From the NCBI RefSeq assembly GCF_005796205.1, contig NZ_VAHN01000001.1:372001-436000 (forward strand): a stretch of DNA of 64,000 nucleotides. The letters are read 5' to 3'. This document shows, one piece after another, positions 59,189 through 64,000 of this stretch. The DNA comes from Pseudarthrobacter sp. NamE2 (GTDB lineage: Bacteria; Actinomycetota; Actinomycetes; Actinomycetales; Micrococcaceae). Positions within the stretch are counted from its first letter, which is position 1, and the number at the start of each line of letters is the position of its first letter. The notes under the pieces are model-generated. The model made no database searches and was not told where the DNA came from. It was given only the letters and a program-made list of their open reading frames with translations. Both the position numbers and the translations under genes were made by a program.

Positions 59189-59809
59189 ATGGCCAGATAC
59201 TTTGACGTTCATCCACAGGATCCCCAGCCCCGCGCCATCGCCCAGGCAGTGCAAATGCTGCGCGACGGCGGCCTGCTCGCCTACCCCACCGACTCCTGCT
59301 ACGCGCTGGGCGCGCAGATGGGCAACAGGGAAGCCCTGGACAGGATCAGGACTATCCGGCAGCTGGACGACAAGCACCACTTCACGCTGGTCTGCCGGGA
59401 CTTCGCCCAGCTTGGACAGTTCGTCAACATCGGGAACGACGTGTTCCGCAGCATCAAGGCTGTCACGCCGGGCGGTTACACGTTCATCCTGCCCGCGACG
59501 CGCGAAGTGCCGAAACGGCTGCTGCATCCCAAGAAGAAGACCGTGGGCGTCCGGATTCCTGACAACAGGGTGGTGCAGGCGCTGCTGGCGGAACTGGGCG
59601 AACCGCTGCTGTCCAGTACGCTGCTCCTCCCGGACGAGGAGGATCCGCTGACGCAGGGATGGGACATCAAGGAGCGGCTGGACCATGTGGTGGACGCCGT
59701 GATTGATGCCGGTGACTGCGGTTCCGATCCCACCACCGTGGTGGACTATTCCAGCGGCCTGGCCGAGGTGGTCCGGCGGGGTACGGGCGATCCGTCCCGC
59801 TTCGAGTAG
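59189..59809 (+). CDS. YciO/Sua5/TsaC-family protein
   Basis: 206 residues. The YrdC-like fold binds tRNA or nucleotide: GGLLAYPTDSCYALGAQMGN near 28 (KxR-like motif region), KHHFTLVCRDF near 62 and SSTLLLP near 142. This is the YciO branch, related to but distinct from TsaC, which makes threonylcarbamoyl-AMP for tRNA t6A. TAGGCT (59176-59181) lies 7 nt before the ATG (leaderless). Confidence 0.87.
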   Translation: MARYFDVHPQDPQPRAIAQAVQMLRDGGLLAYPTDSCYALGAQMGNREALDRIRTIRQLDDKHHFTLVCRDFAQLGQFVNIGNDVFRSIKAVTPGGYTFILPATREVPKRLLHPKKKTVGVRIPDNRVVQALLAELGEPLLSSTLLLPDEEDPLTQGWDIKERLDHVVDAVIDAGDCGSDPTTVVDYSSGLAEVVRRGTGDPSRFE

Positions 59810-60000
59810 GCCAACGCCGGCGCATCTGTCAATCTCGGCCGGCCGGGGATAACCGTCCGCAGCGGCTTTGCCTGGGCACCTCCGAATCATCACGACGGCG
59901 GTCCGTCCTCTTACGCGCTTCGTCCGGCAGGCGCCGGGCGTTTTCCACCTAGGGCTTTAGTGTGCCGGGAATTGTCGGAGGGTGCTGGAAGACTTTGTTC

Positions 60001-61497
60001 ATGGAGGCGTTTGGGGCAGTGGTGGCGGGGAGCGGTAGACCCCCGACGGTTGCCGATGCCCTGAGGGTTCTGGCTGCTGTGCCTGTGGCTGCTGATGGTC
60101 CGGGGATGGTTGATCAGCTGCGGCAGTTTGAGGATGTGAAGGCGTTGGTGGCGGCGAGGCAGGCCGAGGTCACAGTGGCTTTTGACCTGCAGCAGCGGCG
60201 GGAACAGGCCGCCGCCGGTGTCCCTGCCGGGGAGCAGGGTACCGGAGTAGCGGCGCAGGTGGCGCTGGCGCGGCGGGAGTCCCCGGCCCGGGGCGGGAGG
60301 CTGCTGGGACTGGCCAAGGCCCTCACCGGGATGCCCCGGACGTATGCGGCGTTCCGGTCCGGGCAGCTGAACGAGTGGCGGACCACGCTGATCGTCAAGG
60401 AAACCGCCTGCCTGTCCGTGGAGGACCGGGCCGCGGTGGACGAGGAACTCGCCGCCGACACCGGGACCTTCGACGGCGCCGGTGACCGGGCCATCATCTC
60501 CGCCGTCAAGGCCGCCGCGTACCGGAAGGACCCGCGGTCGGTGGCGAAGCGGGCCAGCCACGCGGTGAATGAACGGACGGTGTCGTTGCGGCCGGCGCCG
60601 GACACCATGGCGCGCCTAACTGCGCTGCTGCCCGTCGCCCAGGGCGTGGCCGTCTACGCGGCGCTGACCAAGGAAGCCGACAGGCTCCGGGCTGTGGGAG
60701 ATGGGCGGGGCAAGGGCCAGATTATGGCCGACACCCTCGTCGAAAGAGCCACCGGGGTAAAGGGCGGGGTCAGCAGGATCGAAGTCCAGCTCGTCATGAC
60801 CGACCGCACCCTCCTCCAGGGCGACAGCGAACCGGCACGCCTGACCGGCTACGGCACCGTCCCCGCCGCATGGGCCCGAAAGGTCACCATTGATGGGTTG
60901 GCCCGAAGTAAAGAAGAGCTGACCGTCTGGGTCCGGCGGCTCTACACAGCACCCGCCACAGGGGATCTTGTCGCGATGGACTCACGGGCCCGGCTCTTTC
61001 CGCACGGACTCCGGCGCTTCATCCAGGTCCGGGACAACGTCTGCCGGACCCCGTACTGTGACGCGCCCATCCGCCACGACGACCACATCATCCCTTGGCG
61101 CAAAGACGGGCCCACCAGCGCCGGTAACGGCCAGGGCCTTTGCGAAGCCTGCAACCACACCAAAGAAACACCCGGCTGGTCAGCCAAACCCGTCCCGGTT
61201 CCCGGAACCCGGCACACCGTGCTGCTAAGAACGCCAACGGGCCATGCGTACGCCTCCACCGCACCAGCGTTGCCGGGAACATCACTGGCTGGCACCAAAG
61301 GATGGGCCGGTACTGAAGCGAGGAAAACGCCGCCGCCCAGCACCGTGACGCCGCCGGTGGATCTGCCGGGCGTGCGCCGTCGTGCAGGTCCTGGGCCGGG
61401 ACGGGACGCAGCATCCCGAAATTCTCCCGTCAGGAACTCGATCCAGGTGTTGGGCCGGGCAGGGCCAGCCGGGCAGTACCGCTGGTTCCAGCCGTGA
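60001..61497 (+). CDS. DUF222 / HNH endonuclease-domain protein (13E12 family)
   Basis: 498 residues. DUF222 occupies about 20-330 and an HNH nuclease domain about 340-400: [19 protein letters not shown], then [10 protein letters not shown], giving the Cys pairs and the D-H metal site. This is the multicopy actinobacterial 13E12 family, often near mobile DNA; its role is unknown. The start is uncertain: ATG 60001, or GTG 59962 upstream. The first third uses many TTG/GTG codons, unlike nearby genes. No terminal repeats were seen. Confidence 0.85.
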   Translation: MEAFGAVVAGSGRPPTVADALRVLAAVPVAADGPGMVDQLRQFEDVKALVAARQAEVTVAFDLQQRREQAAAGVPAGEQGTGVAAQVALARRESPARGGRLLGLAKALTGMPRTYAAFRSGQLNEWRTTLIVKETACLSVEDRAAVDEELAADTGTFDGAGDRAIISAVKAAAYRKDPRSVAKRASHAVNERTVSLRPAPDTMARLTALLPVAQGVAVYAALTKEADRLRAVGDGRGKGQIMADTLVERATGVKGGVSRIEVQLVMTDRTLLQGDSEPARLTGYGTVPAAWARKVTIDGLARSKEELTVWVRRLYTAPATGDLVAMDSRARLFPHGLRRFIQVRDNVCRTPYCDAPIRHDDHIIPWRKDGPTSAGNGQGLCEACNHTKETPGWSAKPVPVPGTRHTVLLRTPTGHAYASTAPALPGTSLAGTKGWAGTEARKTPPPSTVTPPVDLPGVRRRAGPGPGRDAASRNSPVRNSIQVLGRAGPAGQYRWFQP

Positions 61498-61507
61498 AAT
61501 TCCGCGG

Positions 61508-62530
61508 CTAGTCCTGCTTGCGTGCCCGGCTGGGCTGGACCCGGGGCGGCTCACCCGGCATCTTGGGGTAGTCCGGCGGAAAGGGGAGCTCGCCCAGGCC
61601 GGCTTTCGTATCGCGCTCCCACCACTCCAGCAGCGCGTCAATGCTGCCCGGGTTCCGGTGGAAGTCGGCCCACGGGTCACCGGTAGTCCGGAGCCGTTCC
61701 GGGACGGTCAGGATAGTGAAGTTTTTTGGATCGGCGGTTTCGAGCTCATCCCAGGTGATGGGACAGGACACGGGGGCATGGGGCAGCGCCCGCGGGCTGT
61801 AGGCACCGGCAATGGTGCGGTCCCGGTTGGCCTGGTTGAAGTCCAGGAAGATCCGCTGGCCCCGTTCTTCCTTCCACCAAGCGGTGGTCACCTTGTCCGG
61901 CATCCGGCGTTCAACTTCACGGGCTGCCGCAATCACAGCATGGCGGACATCCAGGAACTCCCGCACCGGCTCGATCGGCGCGTACACATGGAGCCCCCGG
62001 TTACCCGATGTCTTGATAAAGCACTCCAGCCCCGCTTCGGCCAGCACCTCCCTGAGGGCCAGCGCCGCCGGAACCGCGTCGTCGAAATCTGTCCCCGGCT
62101 GCGGATCAAGGTCGATCCGTAGCTGGTCAGGATTGTCCGTATTCGCTGTCCGGGAAGGCCAGGGGTGGAAAACCACTGTGTTCATCTGCACTGCCCATAC
62201 AGCCGCGGCCGGTTCGTCCAGCACCAGCTGGGGATGGGAGCGGGCGCTGGGGTAAACCACTTTGACCGAGCGGACGAAATCGGGGGTGCCTTTAGGCGGG
62301 TTCTTGGAGAAAAACATCTCGCCGTTGATGTTGTCCGAATACCTCTGCAGCGATACCGGCCGGTCACCGTTCGCCGCGATGAAGGCCTCGCCCGCGTCGC
62401 AGATATAGCGTGCAAGATCCAGCTTGGTGAGCCCCAGGTCCGGCCAGAGAACCCGGTTGGGACTCGAAATGCGCATCTCGCGTTCGCCGTGGGGACCCTG
62501 GACGGTAATGGTGGTCTGTTCGCTCGCCAT
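61508..62530 (-). CDS. Stand-alone LigD polymerase/primase domain protein
   Basis: 340 residues. Archaeo-eukaryotic primase fold of LigD PolDom: SLQRYSDNINGEMFFSKNPP near 62-82, LRIDLDPQPGTDF near 138 (metal-binding D-x-D), FIKTSGNRGLHVYAPI near 170, and WWKEERGQRIFLDFNQANRD near 218. It acts in NHEJ with Ku and LigD, filling gaps or adding ribonucleotides. No ligase or nuclease domain is fused and no ku lies in the window. TACGTT (comp. 62537-62542) lies 6 nt before the ATG (leaderless). Confidence 0.92.
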   Translation of the reverse strand: MASEQTTITVQGPHGEREMRISSPNRVLWPDLGLTKLDLARYICDAGEAFIAANGDRPVSLQRYSDNINGEMFFSKNPPKGTPDFVRSVKVVYPSARSHPQLVLDEPAAAVWAVQMNTVVFHPWPSRTANTDNPDQLRIDLDPQPGTDFDDAVPAALALREVLAEAGLECFIKTSGNRGLHVYAPIEPVREFLDVRHAVIAAAREVERRMPDKVTTAWWKEERGQRIFLDFNQANRDRTIAGAYSPRALPHAPVSCPITWDELETADPKNFTILTVPERLRTTGDPWADFHRNPGSIDALLEWWERDTKAGLGELPFPPDYPKMPGEPPRVQPSRARKQD

Positions 62531-62599
62531 GGGGACAACGTACACCCCGCCGTCGTGAAGCCGGCATATTTCACCGGCCCGGTCCGGCATGATGGAGTC

Positions 62600-63277
62600 A
62601 TGCCCCAGACCGAAACCCACCTCTCTTTTGACGTGGACGGAACAGCAGTCTCCGCCGCCTACGACCGGCCTGAAAATCCCTGGGCTACGGTCGTGGTCGC
62701 CCATGGAGCGGGGGCAGGCATGGAGCACCCCTTCCTGCGCGGGTTCACCGAGGCTTTGAATGCGCTTGGCCTTGCCAGCCTCCGGTTCAACTTCCCGTAC
62801 CGGGAGGCCGGCCGCAAATTCCCGGACCGGCCGCCGGCGGCCATCGCCACCTGGCGCGCCGCCATGGCCCTGGCTGCGGAACAGGGGCAAGCACACGAGG
62901 ATGCCGGCCCGGTGTGGGCGGCCGGAAAATCCTTCGGCGGCCGAATGGCGTCCATGGCGGTAGCGGAAGGGATGCCGGCCGGTGGACTCATCTACCTCGG
63001 GTATCCGCTGCACCCGCCTGGAAAGCCCGACAAGCTGCGGGACGGGCACCTGTACGGGCTGACTACCCCCATGCTGTTCCTGCAAGGGACCCGGGACCCC
63101 TTCGCCACCGCGGAGATTCTGACCGACGTGGTGTCCCGGATTGGGCAGTCAGGCGTGCTTCAGTGGGTGGACGGCGGCGACCATTCCTTCGCCGTGGCGG
63201 GACTGAAGCGCCAGGCCGGTGAAGTGGGAGCGTCGCTGGCAGCCCCCGTGGCCGGGTTTATCCGGGCCAACACTTAG
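62600..63277 (+). CDS. Alpha/beta hydrolase (Tex30/KANL3-like, dienelactone hydrolase superfamily)
   Basis: 225 residues. VVAHGAGAGMEHPFL near 30 (oxyanion), GKSFGGRMASM near 112 (Ser nucleophile in GKSFGG), LQGTRDPFA near 162 (Asp) and GGDHSFAV near 194 (His), a full catalytic triad. Family members are small cytosolic hydrolases of unknown substrate. ATG 62600; CATGAT lies 6 nt before it, one base from a TANNNT hexamer. Confidence 0.87.
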   Translation: MPQTETHLSFDVDGTAVSAAYDRPENPWATVVVAHGAGAGMEHPFLRGFTEALNALGLASLRFNFPYREAGRKFPDRPPAAIATWRAAMALAAEQGQAHEDAGPVWAAGKSFGGRMASMAVAEGMPAGGLIYLGYPLHPPGKPDKLRDGHLYGLTTPMLFLQGTRDPFATAEILTDVVSRIGQSGVLQWVDGGDHSFAVAGLKRQAGEVGASLAAPVAGFIRANT

Positions 63278-63449
63278 CGCCGGGACGGGCAGGCACGGGC
63301 CAGGCCGCTTCCTCGTGCCACCACCCTTCCCAGGCGGCCGAGGTGAGCTGGCCCTCGGGGAAGTCATTTCCGCTGCTACCGGCGGAGGAGCGGCCCTCGT
63401 CCGCGCGGCGGCCGTCGAGCAAGAGGTTCAGGCTGTTCAAAAGAAACAT
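63258..63449 (-). CDS. Possible small protein (63 aa)
   Basis: Starts MFLLNSLNLLLDGRRADEG behind a good GAAAGG site, with TAGGCT about 50 bp upstream as a possible -10. The hydrophobic N-terminal 11 residues are too short for a membrane span. It overlaps the end of the alpha/beta hydrolase by 20 bp. No family recognised; the promoter and ribosome site are the main support. Confidence 0.45.
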   Translation of the reverse strand: MFLLNSLNLLLDGRRADEGRSSAGSSGNDFPEGQLTSAAWEGWWHEEAAWPVPARPGAKCWPG

Positions 63450-63603
63450 GGTTTCGTCCTTTCGTGGGCTGTATGGACTGCGCTGTCCAACGTTAGGAGC
63501 GAGCCTAGCCAAGGCATGTTTCAGCACGTCGACCCAAGGTTTCAGCTGTGTATCGGACTTATCACCCACCCGTGCGCACACGTGTGCGGGTCCCCGAACG
63601 ACG

Positions 63604-64000
63604 TTATTTCCGCTGCTTGGTCCGTGCCGTCGCCGGAGCAGTCCAGGGGTCTTCCGGCCAGGGGTGCTTGGGGTACCGGCCGCGCATTTCGGCCCGGACC
63701 TGCGAGTAGGGACCGGACCAGAACGAGGTGAGATCGTCCGTCACCGCCAGCGGCCTGCGTGCCGGGGACAGCAGATGGAAAAGCACCGGAACAGTGCCGT
63801 CCACCAGCCGGGGCGACTCGGCGAGGCCGAAGCACTCCTGCAATTTCACCGCCACCACCGGTGGGGCTGTGTCCTCATCATGGTGCGGGTAGTCAACCCG
63901 AATTCGGGAGCCGCTGGGAACTTCCAACCATTCCGGGACCAGCTTGTCCAGCCGGGCGGCTTCGGGCCAGGGCAGGAGCCGGCGAAGCGGCTGAGTGAGG
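63604..64000 (-). CDS. hrpB: HrpB-type ATP-dependent helicase (C-terminal end, 5' part outside the window)
   Basis: About 131 C-terminal residues. The sequence has the HrpB C-terminal region: LVDGTVPVLFHLLSPARRPL, then DLTSFWSGPYSQVRAEMRGR and YPKHPWPEDPW, a diagnostic end for this DEAH helicase. The frame is open to the right edge. Helicase motifs lie outside the window. Terminal residues are basic (ARTKQRK). Confidence 0.92.
   Translation of the reverse strand, partial: LTQPLRRLLPWPEAARLDKLVPEWLEVPSGSRIRVDYPHHDEDTAPPVVAVKLQECFGLAESPRLVDGTVPVLFHLLSPARRPLAVTDDLTSFWSGPYSQVRAEMRGRYPKHPWPEDPWTAPATARTKQRK

Noticed and set aside
59810..61507. Mobile element around the DUF222/HNH gene
   Set aside because: No transposase, no terminal inverted repeats and no target duplication visible; only the family's reputation suggests mobility.

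Overview
The window is a high-GC actinobacterial chromosome segment, most consistent with Arthrobacter/Pseudarthrobacter or a close Micrococcaceae relative. The evidence is WhiA, RbpA, OpcA, an Fe-S SufR, LigD-type polymerase, Eis-like and DUF222/HNH proteins, many GTG starts, and a gene order (sufBDR - ABC - ctaA / ctaB / tkt-tal-zwf-opcA-pgl / secG-tpi-pgk-gap / whiA-yvcK-rapZ-uvrC) that I recall as shared with mycobacteria. I saw no prophage, CRISPR array, rRNA, tRNA or insertion sequence. It is core chromosome with a more variable right end.

Layout. 1-5.2 kb: the left end of the suf Fe-S operon (sufR-sufB-sufD, minus), divergent from an ABC transporter pair and ctaA (heme A synthase). 5.3-8.8 kb: a SulP transporter fused to a beta-carbonic anhydrase, and ctaB (heme O synthase). 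9.2-17.5 kb: a pentose-phosphate operon, tkt-tal-pgi-zwf-opcA-pgl. 17.4-21.4 kb (minus): rbpA, then the glycolytic operon gap-pgk-tpiA-secG. 21.6-31.8 kb (minus): sodA, the uvrC-rapZ-yvcK-whiA cluster, an acyltransferase/HAD pair and uvrA. 31.9-36.8 kb (minus): a trans-aconitate-methyltransferase-like gene, a heterodimeric ABC exporter and a small GntR regulator. 36.9-41.3 kb (plus): a DUF3516 helicase, a GNAT and an alpha/beta hydrolase. 41.3-47.4 kb (minus): an MFS carrier, TerC behind a probable manganese riboswitch, uvrB and coaE-grpB. 47.5-57.3 kb: YigZ, a GNAT, rpsA, an Eis-like acetyltransferase, polA, a thioesterase, a RibD/DHFR-like reductase and a PiT phosphate carrier. 57.4-64 kb: small accessory genes, including one frame-disrupted gene, a DUF222/HNH protein, a stand-alone LigD polymerase domain and the 3' end of hrpB.

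How it fits together. Central carbon metabolism (pentose phosphate and lower glycolysis), heme A/O and Fe-S supply for respiration, and nucleotide-excision repair (uvrA, uvrB, uvrC, polA) dominate. The most notable pattern that gene calling does not explain is a TANNNT hexamer lying 6-8 nt before the start codon of at least fifteen genes. This is the expected signature of leaderless mRNAs, and it covers uvrA, uvrB, uvrC, polA and the LigD polymerase. uvrA also has a LexA-like 16-bp palindrome against its -10 hexamer. Other regulatory finds are a yybP-ykoY-type riboswitch before terC and a perfect CTGTCACC-N3-GGTGACAG palindrome before the SulP-carbonic anhydrase gene. I found no convincing wholly new multi-gene system.
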